Assembly: GCA_030633645.1 (NCBI GenBank) | Contig: DAOVRY010000092.1 | Span: 1-5,299 of the forward strand | Origin: Pseudomonadota bacterium | Lineage (GTDB): Bacteria; Desulfobacterota; DSM-4660; Desulfatiglandales; B25-G16 | Reading direction: 5' to 3' | Length of the DNA: 5,299 bases | Part shown: piece after piece, positions 1 through 5,299 of the stretch | How positions within the stretch are numbered: position 1 is the first letter of the stretch | Layout of the letters: every line of letters begins with the position of its first letter | Notes under the pieces: model-generated | What the model was told of the DNA's origin: nothing | Databases searched by the model: none | The model's input: the letters and a program-made list of their open reading frames with translations, nothing else | Position numbers and translations under genes: made by a program

Positions 1-300
1 ATGCGATAGGGATTAATATCTTTTTTCGGGACGTAATGCAATCATTTTTTGGCTGCTCTGATGTCCCTCTTGGTAGGAGCTCTGCCTCTGAACAATCTGA
101 AGTACCCTATGTTCTCATTAAACTGACATCGGGTGTACTTCAGAAATTCCATTGACTTCTCTTGCTCAATTCATGTGCTCATAGGGAATCCTGATCCACT
201 CAATGGCAAAATGGCCTTTCAGTTTTGTCCTCTAATCGGCTCATCATTTCTGCGGCGGTAATAATCCCAGCGAAATAAGCTACCATGCAGAATCAAGCTG
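1..300 (-). pseudogene. Possible decayed gene remnant, unidentified
   Basis: No intact gene is visible here, but the minus strand shows protein-like pieces in more than one frame. One frame (166-231) reads through GHFAIEWIRIPYEHMN and stops. Another (stop 42-44, ATG 150-152, 36 codons) reads through KYTRCQFNENIGYF and FRGRAPTKRDIRAAKK, stops at TGA, and would continue LHYVPKKDINPYR to the window edge if read through. A third (200-286) gives 28 codons ending in TERPFCH. Such pieces, rich in Lys, Arg, Tyr and aromatic residues and joined by apparent frameshifts near 160-175, suggest a broken coding sequence such as a transposon remnant. I recognise no family. The plus strand is also open from 3 to 155, but that frame is the exact codon-for-codon antisense of the second piece and is Ser-rich, as shadows often are. 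The stretch could also be plain intergenic DNA. Confidence 0.25.
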
Positions 301-326
301 TATTTTAAGGAGGCGATAGTAAAGGG

Positions 327-359
327 AAAAAAGAAGCCACCCCATATGTTGAGGTGGCT
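327..359 (-). terminator. Intrinsic terminator of fhs
   Basis: On the minus strand a 9-bp stem (AGCCACCTC with GGGGTGGCT, one G-U pair) closes a 7-base loop. It is followed at once by TCTTTTTT, a typical U-tract. It begins about 60 bases past the fhs stop codon, in the right orientation to end the fhs transcript. No T-run follows the hairpin on the plus strand, so it should act in one direction only. Confidence 0.85.
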
Positions 360-383
360 GTTTGTGAAGTTTGATTTAGAGGA

Positions 384-416
384 AGGGGGATCCACCGTGA
401 TCCCCCTGGATTTTTT
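384..416 (+). terminator. GC-rich hairpin just past the fhs stop, with a plus-strand T-run
   Basis: A 9-bp perfect stem (AGGGGGATC with GATCCCCCT) closes the 6-base loop CACCGT. On the plus strand it is followed by GGA and then six Ts, which is terminator-like for transcription moving left to right, toward the 3' end of fhs. On the minus strand it follows the fhs stop codon by 12 bases but is trailed only by TTCCTCT, a weak U-tract. It may therefore protect the fhs mRNA 3' end, or block antisense transcription entering fhs, rather than be the main fhs terminator. The stem is clear. Its direction of action is inferred. Confidence 0.6.
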
Positions 417-419
417 CTC

Positions 420-2183
420 TTAGAATAGGCCCTGCACCTTGCCCGTCTTTGTATCTACATCTACCCTTCTGAAGGCAGGATCTGAACTCGTTCCTGGCAT
501 CAGGCTAATTGCTCCTGCGCAAGGACAGAGGAATTTGGCCCCGGAATAGATCAACACATCCCTGATAGGAAGGGCCCATCCTTTGGGCACACCCTTTACC
601 GCAGGATCATGGGTCAGGCTCAAGTGGGTTTTGACCATCATTGTGGCATAATCGTCATACTTGGAATCGGACTCCAGCATCTTTGCCTTTGCCTCTGCGT
701 CAGCCGTCCAGGCCACGCCATCAGCCCCGTAAACCACCTTGGCGATCTTGTCAACTCGATCTCTGAGTTTCATCTCAAGGGGATACAAGAATTTAAACTC
801 GGATTCCTGCTCGCATGCCTCTTTAACTGCATCTGCAAACTCCAGGGCTCCATCACCGCCATCTGCCCAAAAGGATGCCGTAGCACATCTGGCCCCTGCA
901 TCTTCAGCAGCTTTCCTGACCATGGCAACTTCATCCTTTGTATCGTTATGGAAAGAATTGATACATACAACCGGATTGATCCCTGACTCCCTGATGGTAT
1001 GAATGTGATGCACCATATTGGGAAGACCCTTTTCGAGGAGGTCAAGATTTTCCTTAGTGTACTCTTCGGGTATCTTTAATCCTGCCACCACCTTGGGTCC
1101 ACCGCCATGCATCTTCAAGGCCCTGATAGTAGTGGTAAGGACTGATACATGGGGCTTGAGGCCGCTGTATCGGCATTTGACATTCCAGAACTTCTCAAAG
1201 CCTATATCAGCAGCAAAGCCGCTTTCAGTAACATGGTAGTCAAACATCTTGAGTCCAATGCGGTCGGCAATGATAGAAGACTGCCCTACAGCGATATTGG
1301 CAAAAGGGCCGGCATGCACCATCAATGGCTGATACTCTACTGTGGAACAGAGAGTAGGATTGATGGTGTTCCTCATCCATGCTGTCATAGCACCACCCAC
1401 TTCCAGGTCTTTAGTGGTAACTATATTTCCGCTCTTGTCAAAAGCAACGGTAATTTTATCGAGCCTTTCCCGGAGGTCCGCAAGGTCTTTAACAATGGAA
1501 AGAATGGCCATGAGCTCAGAGCCTACAGCGATTCCAAACTTTGACTGGAAGGTGAAACCATCCATTCTGCCACCCAATCCAATGACAATATTTCTCAGGC
1601 TCTGGGCACAGAAGTCCATGATCCACCCCATTTCAACCCTGGTAGGATCAATATTCAAGCGGCGCATTTTTGTAAGCCTTTGTAATTGCTCATCATTATA
1701 GTTACGCTCATGTTGCATTCTAGCGGTTAGGGCAACCATTGCCAGGTTATGGGCATTAATGATGTCATTGATATCCCCTGTGAGGCCCATGGAAAATTCA
1801 GTAAGAGGTATTATGAGTGCATTTCCACCTCCAGCAGCACTTCCCTTGATATTCATGGTAGGACCTCCAGAGGGCTGGCGAATACATCCACCTACATTAA
1901 GTCCCCTCTTTCCCAGGCCTTCTAAAAGGCCGCAGGTTGCAGTACTTTTTCCTTCACCCAGCGGTGTTGGGGTAATTGCAGTCACCTCAATGTATTTGCC
2001 ATCTGGTTTGTCCTTCAAACGTTCGATGATCTTCAAGAAATCCAGCTTGCTTAGCCTGCCCATTGGAAGCATCTCATCCTTTTGGAGATTCAACTTCTCC
2101 TGCCACTCATCCGGTGTTGGCATGTTTTCTTCAGCTGCTTCTGAGATTTGCCAATCACTCATTTCAACTGCATTATAAGGCAT
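420..2183 (-). CDS. fhs: Formate-tetrahydrofolate ligase (formyl-THF synthetase)
   Basis: The enzyme catalyses ATP-dependent joining of formate to tetrahydrofolate, giving 10-formyl-THF. It acts in the cytoplasm in the methyl branch of the Wood-Ljungdahl pathway, and in reverse during formate release or syntrophic oxidation. The 587 residues span the whole family. The P-loop TPLGEGKST is at 73-81, the phosphate-binding IRQPSGGP at 101-108, and the glycine-rich signature [10 protein letters not shown] at 111-120. The second signature, [10 protein letters not shown], is at 352-361. Phe411 (INSFHNDT) and Trp439 (SFWADGGDG) match the folate-stacking residues known from the Moorella enzyme. The C-terminus ends in the usual GKVQGLF. 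The protein is about 30 residues longer than the Moorella type, mostly at the N-terminus, and has Gln103 where that type has Glu. The ATG at 2183 is chosen because an AAAGGAGG site lies 8 bases upstream. It appears monocistronic, with its own promoter and terminator. Confidence 0.98.
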   Translation of the reverse strand: MPYNAVEMSDWQISEAAEENMPTPDEWQEKLNLQKDEMLPMGRLSKLDFLKIIERLKDKPDGKYIEVTAITPTPLGEGKSTATCGLLEGLGKRGLNVGGCIRQPSGGPTMNIKGSAAGGGNALIIPLTEFSMGLTGDINDIINAHNLAMVALTARMQHERNYNDEQLQRLTKMRRLNIDPTRVEMGWIMDFCAQSLRNIVIGLGGRMDGFTFQSKFGIAVGSELMAILSIVKDLADLRERLDKITVAFDKSGNIVTTKDLEVGGAMTAWMRNTINPTLCSTVEYQPLMVHAGPFANIAVGQSSIIADRIGLKMFDYHVTESGFAADIGFEKFWNVKCRYSGLKPHVSVLTTTIRALKMHGGGPKVVAGLKIPEEYTKENLDLLEKGLPNMVHHIHTIRESGINPVVCINSFHNDTKDEVAMVRKAAEDAGARCATASFWADGGDGALEFADAVKEACEQESEFKFLYPLEMKLRDRVDKIAKVVYGADGVAWTADAEAKAKMLESDSKYDDYATMMVKTHLSLTHDPAVKGVPKGWALPIRDVLIYSGAKFLCPCAGAISLMPGTSSDPAFRRVDVDTKTGKVQGLF

Positions 2184-2187
2184 CTAC

Positions 2188-2235
2188 CTATCCTCCTTTC
2201 TTATTTATGAGTAGAAAAATTAATAAAAATCTCAT
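2188..2235 (-). other. Possible 15-codon leader peptide overlapping the fhs RBS
   Basis: ATG at 2233-2235 opens a 15-codon frame, MRFLLIFLLINKKGG, that ends in TAG four bases before the fhs start. Its last codons (AAG AAA GGA GGA) are the fhs Shine-Dalgarno sequence, so a ribosome translating it would pass over and then stop beside the fhs start. That geometry would allow translational coupling. Its own upstream sequence (GTGGGACAATTG) is a poor ribosome site, and an AT-rich leader easily yields Leu/Ile/Phe codons by chance. Confidence 0.15.
2192..2199 (-). promoter_or_regulatory. fhs ribosome binding site
   Basis: AAAGGAGG on the minus strand lies 8 bases before the ATG at 2181-2183. It is a near-consensus Shine-Dalgarno sequence, and it fixes the first ATG rather than Met8 as the fhs start. 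Confidence 0.9.
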
Positions 2236-2278
2236 CAATTGTCCCACATTCACTGATCAAACTCTGTCTATTCTTGTT

Positions 2279-2290
2279 ATCACCTCCTTT
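2279..2290 (-). promoter_or_regulatory. Perfect Shine-Dalgarno sequence without a start codon (fhs leader)
   Basis: AAAGGAGGTGAT on the minus strand matches the full complement of the usual 16S rRNA 3' end over 12 bases, longer than the working fhs site. No ATG, GTG or TTG lies at a usable distance: the next bases are AACAAGAATAGACAGAG, and the first TTG is over 20 bases away. It sits about 95 bases upstream of fhs, inside the predicted leader. It could be a ribosome standby site, the relic of a lost small gene, or chance. The sequence is certain. The role is unknown. Confidence 0.4.
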
Positions 2291-2315
2291 TGAAAATAAA
2301 TAACCTGTTGGTGAG

Positions 2316-2346
2316 GGCCTTTTACTCAGTAATAAGGCCATTTTTT
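2316..2346 (+). terminator. Hairpin plus T6 in the fhs leader, terminator-like on the plus strand
   Basis: GGCCTT-TTAC-TCA-GTAA-T-AAGGCC forms a 10-bp stem with a 3-base loop and one bulged base (2316-2339). On the plus strand it is followed by A and six Ts (2341-2346), the classic intrinsic terminator layout. No plus-strand gene ends just upstream, so it would stop antisense or stray transcription running out of the fhs start region. On the fhs transcript (minus strand) the same stem forms in the leader, but CCCTCACC follows it, so it is not a terminator in that direction. Confidence 0.55.
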
Positions 2347-2375
2347 GACGCGTGGGTTTTCTATTACTGTCAAAA
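2343..2375. repeat. 7-bp inverted repeat TTTTGAC/GTCAAAA
   Basis: TTTTGAC (2343-2349) and GTCAAAA (2369-2375) are perfect inverted copies separated by 19 bases. They lie between the predicted fhs promoter and the leader hairpin. The right arm, read on the minus strand, also contains a second TTGACA, but I see no matching -10 box at 16-18 bases. It could be a protein-binding site or a weak RNA stem. The short arms make chance possible. Confidence 0.25.
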
Positions 2376-2414
2376 GAATATGTGCTTGATTTAGTAGTCG
2401 GAAAAGGCAAAATC

Positions 2415-2443
2415 TATCTAATTGAAGGAAGGGTTTTTGTCAA
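2415..2443 (-). promoter_or_regulatory. Predicted sigma-70 promoter of fhs
   Basis: On the minus strand a consensus -35 TTGACA (2438-2443) is separated by exactly 17 bases from TAGATA (2415-2420), a partial match to the -10 consensus. Transcription would start near 2408 and give a leader of about 225 bases before fhs. The surrounding sequence is AT-rich, as expected of a promoter. The -35 box and spacing are strong, the -10 box weaker. Confidence 0.55.
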
Positions 2444-2518
2444 GAAAATTCTCAACTAAACACATTTAAATATTCTCTTTTCTATGAGGGGTAGTATTCA
2501 AAAATGAGACCTTCTGAT

Positions 2519-2532
2519 GGGGACTAGTCTCC
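2519..2532. repeat. 14-bp near-perfect palindrome, possible operator
   Basis: GGGGACTAGTCTCC is self-complementary apart from one G/T position. It lies about 75 bases upstream of the predicted fhs -35 box. Its left half also lies within a wider GAGAC (2506-2510) / GTCTC (2527-2531) inverted pair. Its size and place would suit a dimeric regulator, but no second copy is visible in the window. Confidence 0.3.
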
Positions 2533-2573
2533 TTTGGGCTTATTTCCCATATCATTGAGGAGAAATACCCAAA
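2533..2573. repeat. 12-bp interrupted inverted repeat upstream of fhs
   Basis: TTTGGG-CT-TATTTC (2533-2546) pairs with GAAATA-CCCAAA (2562-2573), giving 12 base pairs with a 2-base bulge and a 15-base loop. It directly abuts the palindrome at 2519-2532. Neither strand has a T-run after the stem, so it does not look like an intrinsic terminator. It could form in a long read-through transcript from the Fe-S gene or serve as a binding site. Confidence 0.35.
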
Positions 2574-2640
2574 AAAGCCTGAGAAACACTTTCTACTATT
2601 AACACACTACTAAGATCAGCAATTGAACGGAGGAAGATCC

Positions 2641-2709
2641 GTGTGCTATGGTAACTTGTGCCCTGAATCAGGCAAGAAAGAAGATGGCCTTGACGCAGAT
2701 GGAGAATGA
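2641..2709 (+). other. Very short plus-strand frame with a well-spaced RBS (22 codons)
   Basis: GTG at 2641 starts a 22-codon frame beginning MCYGNLCPESGKK and ending in TGA at 2707-2709. A GGAGG (2629-2633) lies 7 bases before it, which is ideal spacing. It has two cysteines (C-x4-C) and an acidic C-terminus. It is antisense in direction to all neighbours, has no clear promoter and no recognisable family. A frame of this size with a ribosome site can arise by chance. I list it only as a candidate small protein. Confidence 0.15.
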
Positions 2710-2773
2710 TAAAGATACAAGATAGGCGGCAAACCTGCTTACCCTCTTTAGAACACCATCGGTGAAAGGCTCC

Positions 2774-3940
2774 TTATGCGAGTGTATCGGTCACCATTTC
2801 GGTGATGTCCATGATCTTTATCTTACCCCTCTCCTCCCGGGGGATGGTACGGGCCCCCTTCCTGAGGTTATCCTTGCACGCGGAGCAGCCGGACACGATG
2901 ATCTCCGCTCCCACCTCCAGGGCATCGCGGACCCTTAGGGCTGCCATGTCTACTGCCATCTCCGGGTTATAGGCCTGCATGCCCCCGCCCCCTCCGCAGC
3001 ACCGGGCATCGAGCCTGTTTCTCGCCATCTCAATGAGTTCAAGGCCGGGAATCTTCTTCAGGATATTTCTCGGCTCCTCGAAGATATTGCAGGACCTTCC
3101 GAGGTCACAGGGATCGTGGTAGGTGACCTTCCCTACCACCTCACCCGTGAGTTTGATCCTCCCCTCGCAAAGGAGCTTCTCGAAGTACTGCACCGAGTGG
3201 TATACCTCAAGGCCAAGGTCTCCTATTTCAGGGTACAGGGTGGTGAAGGTCTTGTAGCATCCCGCACACGGGGTCACCAGCTCACGTGCCCCCGTGGCCC
3301 TGATTTTATCGATGAGTTTTTTCGCCTGAGATTCAAACTCTTCCGAGCCCATGAGGTAGAGTGGGAACCCGCAGCAAGTCTCTTGGGTGCCGAGGGTAGT
3401 GTAGTCCACCTGGGCGGAATCGAGGGCCTTGATGAAGCTGGGTACAATCTTCATATCCATGTAGCTGGGAAGGCACCCCATGAAGAGCAGCGTCTCGGCA
3501 TTGGATTTGAGCTCCCCCGTTCTCGCCTTCTCCCTGAGTTCAGGGGGGTAGATCTCGATCCTCTCTTCCTGGGCGCTTGCAAAGACATTGCCTTGCTTGA
3601 GGATGCTGTCCCTCACTCCTAGCAGGGGTGGCGGAGCAAAGCCGTCCCTATAGAGCTCTTTTCGAACCTCCTCTATAATCTCACTCCCTTCGACCCCAGC
3701 CGGGCAGGTATAGTTACAGGCCTGACACGTAGTACAGGTGTAAAAGGTATCTGCCAGTTCCTGAGAAAGTTCGATCTGTCCGTCCATCACCTCCTTTAAA
3801 AGTAGCATCTTACCCCGAGTGTTCAAGGCTGGCCGTAGCGTTAGAGCGAATATTGGACACACAGCCTGGCAAAAGCCGCAACTCGAGCACCTCAGGATTT
3901 GATCGCGGTATTTTTTCTCAAACTCGTACTTGGCTTGCAT
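2774..3940 (-). CDS. Fe-S subunit of a 2-hydroxyacid dehydrogenase (GlcF/HdrD-like, two CCG domains)
   Basis: This 388-residue protein carries electrons away from a flavoprotein dehydrogenase. Two ferredoxin-type [4Fe-4S] motifs lie near the N-terminus: Cys18, 21, 24, 28 and Cys69, 72, 75, 79, each of the CxxCxxCxxxCP form. Two cysteine-rich CCG domains follow: Cys156, Cys189-Cys190-Gly191, Cys225/228; and Cys278, Cys314-Cys315-Gly316, Cys352/355. In HdrB such domains bind non-cubane [4Fe-4S] clusters. All expected cysteines are present, and length is close to E. coli GlcF (about 407). There is no signal peptide or membrane helix, so it is cytoplasmic or peripheral to the membrane. The FAD-linked partner gene lies 152 bases upstream on the same strand. 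The ATG at 3940 has only a modest GAGAG ribosome site nearby. The electron acceptor (menaquinone, an Hdr-like or Etf system) cannot be read from the sequence. It could equally be annotated as a generic heterodisulfide reductase-related protein. Confidence 0.92.
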   Translation of the reverse strand: MQAKYEFEKKYRDQILRCSSCGFCQAVCPIFALTLRPALNTRGKMLLLKEVMDGQIELSQELADTFYTCTTCQACNYTCPAGVEGSEIIEEVRKELYRDGFAPPPLLGVRDSILKQGNVFASAQEERIEIYPPELREKARTGELKSNAETLLFMGCLPSYMDMKIVPSFIKALDSAQVDYTTLGTQETCCGFPLYLMGSEEFESQAKKLIDKIRATGARELVTPCAGCYKTFTTLYPEIGDLGLEVYHSVQYFEKLLCEGRIKLTGEVVGKVTYHDPCDLGRSCNIFEEPRNILKKIPGLELIEMARNRLDARCCGGGGGMQAYNPEMAVDMAALRVRDALEVGAEIIVSGCSACKDNLRKGARTIPREERGKIKIMDITEMVTDTLA

Positions 3941-4015
3941 CTAATATCTCTCTATAATAGCTCCCCGGTGAAATACTTTGTACACTCACTCACCTGCAAG
4001 TTTTCATCCCCGTTA

Positions 4016-4045
4016 TTTCACAGGGTGAATCTGTGAAAATCTGTG
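4016..4045. repeat. CACAGATT tandem repeat and 8-bp hairpin between the dehydrogenase genes
   Basis: On the minus strand the gap reads CCACAGATTTTCACAGATTC: two CACAGATT units (4028-4035 and 4038-4045) spaced by 10 bases. The inner unit is also part of a perfect 8-bp inverted repeat, TTTCACAG (4016-4023) with CTGTGAAA (4031-4038), around a 7-base loop. No T-run follows the stem, so it is not an intrinsic terminator. From memory, similar CACAGATT-type strings are scattered between genes in many environmental bacterial genomes. That comparison is not proven here. It may reduce or process the message between the two genes, or be inert. Confidence 0.5.
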
Positions 4046-4092
4046 GCTAATTTATTCTTTTATTTCCTATGAGCTCCGAGCAATGAGCTTTT

Positions 4093-5299
4093 TCATACTT
4101 CTAATGCCATCTTACCGGGATTGAGGATATTGTTTGGGTCAAACAGTTTTTTGATGCCACGCATCACATCCATGGCCACCGGGTCGTGCTCAAGGTGCAT
4201 GAACCGTGCCTTAGCTAGTCCGATGCCGTGCTCGCCGGTGAGGGTACCGCCAAGCTCAATCACCTTATCGTAAATTGCGGCTGAGGCCTCTTCGACGCGC
4301 TTTACCTCCTCGGGATTGGTGCCATCGAAGCTGATGGTTGGGTGCAGATTCCCATCACCGGCGTGTCCCACGGTGGGAATTTTCAGTTCATACTTTTTAG
4401 CGATATCGGAGACTGCCCTGAGCATATGGGGCATCTTTGATATGGGCACGGACAAATCCTCCACAAAGAGGTTGTTATTAATCCGGGACATGACCCCGTA
4501 GGCAGATTTTCGGGCTGTCCACAAGGCTTCGGCCTCTTCCTCTGAGTCGGCCCGCTTGAATGCGGAGGCGTTGTTTTTCTTGAAGATATCGATAATTTTG
4601 GCAAGTTGGAACTCCGTCTCCTCTTCGGTGTAGCCGTCGGTCTCGGCAATCAGTATTGCCTCTACCTCTGGAAGATTTAGATCGGTGTTCTGATTCATGG
4701 CGATAAGGGTCTGCTGATCAACTATCTCCAATGCACTGGGTATGATCCCGGAATGCATGATCTCGCTCACAGCCCGCCCGGCGTCCTCCAGGTCATCAAA
4801 GGTTGCCATGGTGGTAAGGGTAAGAGGTGGTTTGGGATTGATTTTGAGAGTAATCTCGGTGATTACTCCCAGGGTGCCCTCGGAACCGACAAATAGCTTG
4901 GTCAGATCATAACCGGATACACTCTTCATGCAATTAGAGCCTGTGTGCATCACCCGACCATCGGGCAGGACCACTTCTAAGGCCAGGACATAGTCCTTGG
5001 TGGTGCCATACTTAGCACCCTTGATACCTCCGGCGTTGCAGGCTACGTTACCTCCCAGAGTGGAGACGGTGCCGCTTGCCGGATCAGGCGGGAAAAAGAA
5101 TCCGTGTGGGGCTAGGGCCTCCTCAAGCCTGGCGTAAACCACGCCCGGCTGGACCACGGCCAACCGGTCTTCAATGCTGATCTTAATGATTTTGTTCATG
5201 CGCCCCAAGTCAAGAACTACGCCACCTTTTTCAGGCACGGTTAAGCCGGCTAAGGAGGTTCCCGCACCACGGGCTGTGACGGGAAATTTCTCCTTGTTG
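4093..5299 (-). CDS. FAD-linked 2-hydroxyacid dehydrogenase, GlcD/D-lactate dehydrogenase type (5' end outside window)
   Basis: This flavoprotein oxidises a D-2-hydroxy acid (lactate, glycolate or similar) to the 2-oxo acid. The frame stays open to the window edge, so the start lies outside. A GTG at 5236-5238 is internal, because the 20 codons before it encode the conserved FAD-site motif VTARGAGTSLAG. Numbering from the first whole visible codon (401 residues), FAD-binding PCMH motifs are PPDPAS 70-75, GGNVACNAGG 82-91, YGTTKDYV 97-104 and GSEGTLGVIT 138-147. The FAD-oxidase C-terminal domain has GHAGDGNLHP (311-320), GEHGIG (355-360) and the family ending PNNILNPGKM (388-397). His312, His319 and Glu356 match the metal ligands, and His357 the catalytic base, of the D-2-hydroxyglutarate/D-lactate dehydrogenase family. 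Full-length relatives have about 460-490 residues, so some 60-80 are missing. The Fe-S partner follows on the same strand. Sequence alone does not fix the substrate. Confidence 0.93.
   Translation of the reverse strand, partial: NKEKFPVTARGAGTSLAGLTVPEKGGVVLDLGRMNKIIKISIEDRLAVVQPGVVYARLEEALAPHGFFFPPDPASGTVSTLGGNVACNAGGIKGAKYGTTKDYVLALEVVLPDGRVMHTGSNCMKSVSGYDLTKLFVGSEGTLGVITEITLKINPKPPLTLTTMATFDDLEDAGRAVSEIMHSGIIPSALEIVDQQTLIAMNQNTDLNLPEVEAILIAETDGYTEEETEFQLAKIIDIFKKNNASAFKRADSEEEAEALWTARKSAYGVMSRINNNLFVEDLSVPISKMPHMLRAVSDIAKKYELKIPTVGHAGDGNLHPTISFDGTNPEEVKRVEEASAAIYDKVIELGGTLTGEHGIGLAKARFMHLEHDPVAMDVMRGIKKLFDPNNILNPGKMALEV

Larger units (their letters stand above)
2444..2773. other. Gene-free region between the Fe-S gene and the fhs promoter
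   Basis: This 330-base stretch has no open frame that looks like a real gene on either strand. It contains a short palindrome, a longer imperfect inverted repeat and one very short plus-strand frame with a good ribosome site, each listed separately. I see no convincing intrinsic terminator for the Fe-S gene that ends at 2774: the only nearby symmetry, CACC-ATC-GGTG at 2754-2764, is too small and lacks a U-tract. Confidence 0.5.

Noticed and set aside
609..2178. Several plus-strand frames of 70-140 codons, and a 91-codon minus-strand frame at 770-1045
   Set aside because: All overlap fhs, which is intact and conserved end to end. Their translations are low-complexity shadows rich in Ser, Pro and Leu.
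2063..2293. 76-codon plus-strand frame running across the fhs start
   Set aside because: Most of it is antisense to the fhs 5' end, the rest is AT-rich leader, and no ribosome site precedes it.
2201..2410. 69-codon minus-strand frame between the promoter and fhs
   Set aside because: It begins only about 5 bases from the predicted -10 box, has no ribosome site, reads through the leader hairpin and the perfect SD, and resembles no protein.
2184..2414. Tetrahydrofolate riboswitch in the fhs leader
   Set aside because: It was considered because fhs is a folate gene, but I could not find the conserved THF-riboswitch core or its long-range pairing. The leader has only one clear hairpin.
2754..2764. 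Terminator after the Fe-S subunit gene
   Set aside because: The CACC/GGTG symmetry is only 4 bp, with no U-tract on the minus strand.
3116..3622. 168-codon plus-strand open frame
   Set aside because: It lies wholly inside the Fe-S subunit gene on the opposite strand, whose cysteine motifs are complete. It shows no family features and is an antisense shadow.
4016..4045. CRISPR array
   Set aside because: There are only two 8-base units, 10 bases apart. The repeats are far too short and there are no spacers. No other array-like pattern exists in the window.
4316..4649. Plus-strand (61 codons) and alternative minus-strand (88 codons) frames inside the dehydrogenase gene
   Set aside because: Both are out-of-frame readings of the well-conserved FAD-oxidase C-terminal domain.
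5236..5238. GTG as the start of the FAD-linked dehydrogenase
   Set aside because: The upstream 20 codons are open and encode the conserved VTARGAGTSLAG FAD-binding segment. The gene is cut by the window edge.

Overview
The window reads as part of a chromosome from a strictly anaerobic bacterium that runs one-carbon (Wood-Ljungdahl type) folate chemistry and oxidises 2-hydroxy acids. The protein style fits a syntrophic or sulfate-reducing lineage of the former Deltaproteobacteria (Desulfobacterota). That placement is an inference: it rests on the variant formate-tetrahydrofolate ligase (RQPSGGP and GTSSDPAF motifs, 587 residues) and on an Fe-S partner protein that looks like HdrD. No marker gene is present to prove it.

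All three recognisable genes lie on the minus strand, so the biological order runs from right to left. At the right edge (4093-5299) is a GlcD-type FAD-linked 2-hydroxyacid dehydrogenase, whose N-terminus lies beyond the window. After a 152-base gap that carries a small CACAGATT repeat/hairpin comes its Fe-S partner (2774-3940), with two ferredoxin-type [4Fe-4S] sites and two CCG domains. The two are expected to work together: the flavoprotein oxidises lactate, glycolate or a similar acid, and the Fe-S subunit passes the electrons on.

A 590-base gene-free stretch (2184-2773) separates that pair from fhs. It holds several inverted repeats, a plausible sigma-70 type promoter (TTGACA, 17 bases, TAGATA) and a leader of about 225 bases. 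The leader has a hairpin, an unused perfect Shine-Dalgarno sequence, a possible 15-codon leader peptide and the real fhs ribosome binding site. fhs (420-2183) encodes formate-tetrahydrofolate ligase and appears to be its own transcription unit.

Downstream of fhs are two hairpins of opposite polarity (327-416), the left one a good intrinsic terminator for fhs. The last ~300 bases (1-326) contain no intact gene. Short protein-like stretches in different minus-strand frames suggest a decayed gene, but I cannot identify it.

I see no CRISPR array, RNA gene, intact mobile element or clearly new multi-gene system. The most interesting parts are the fhs leader, the inverted-repeat cluster upstream of it, and the electron-transfer role of the dehydrogenase pair.
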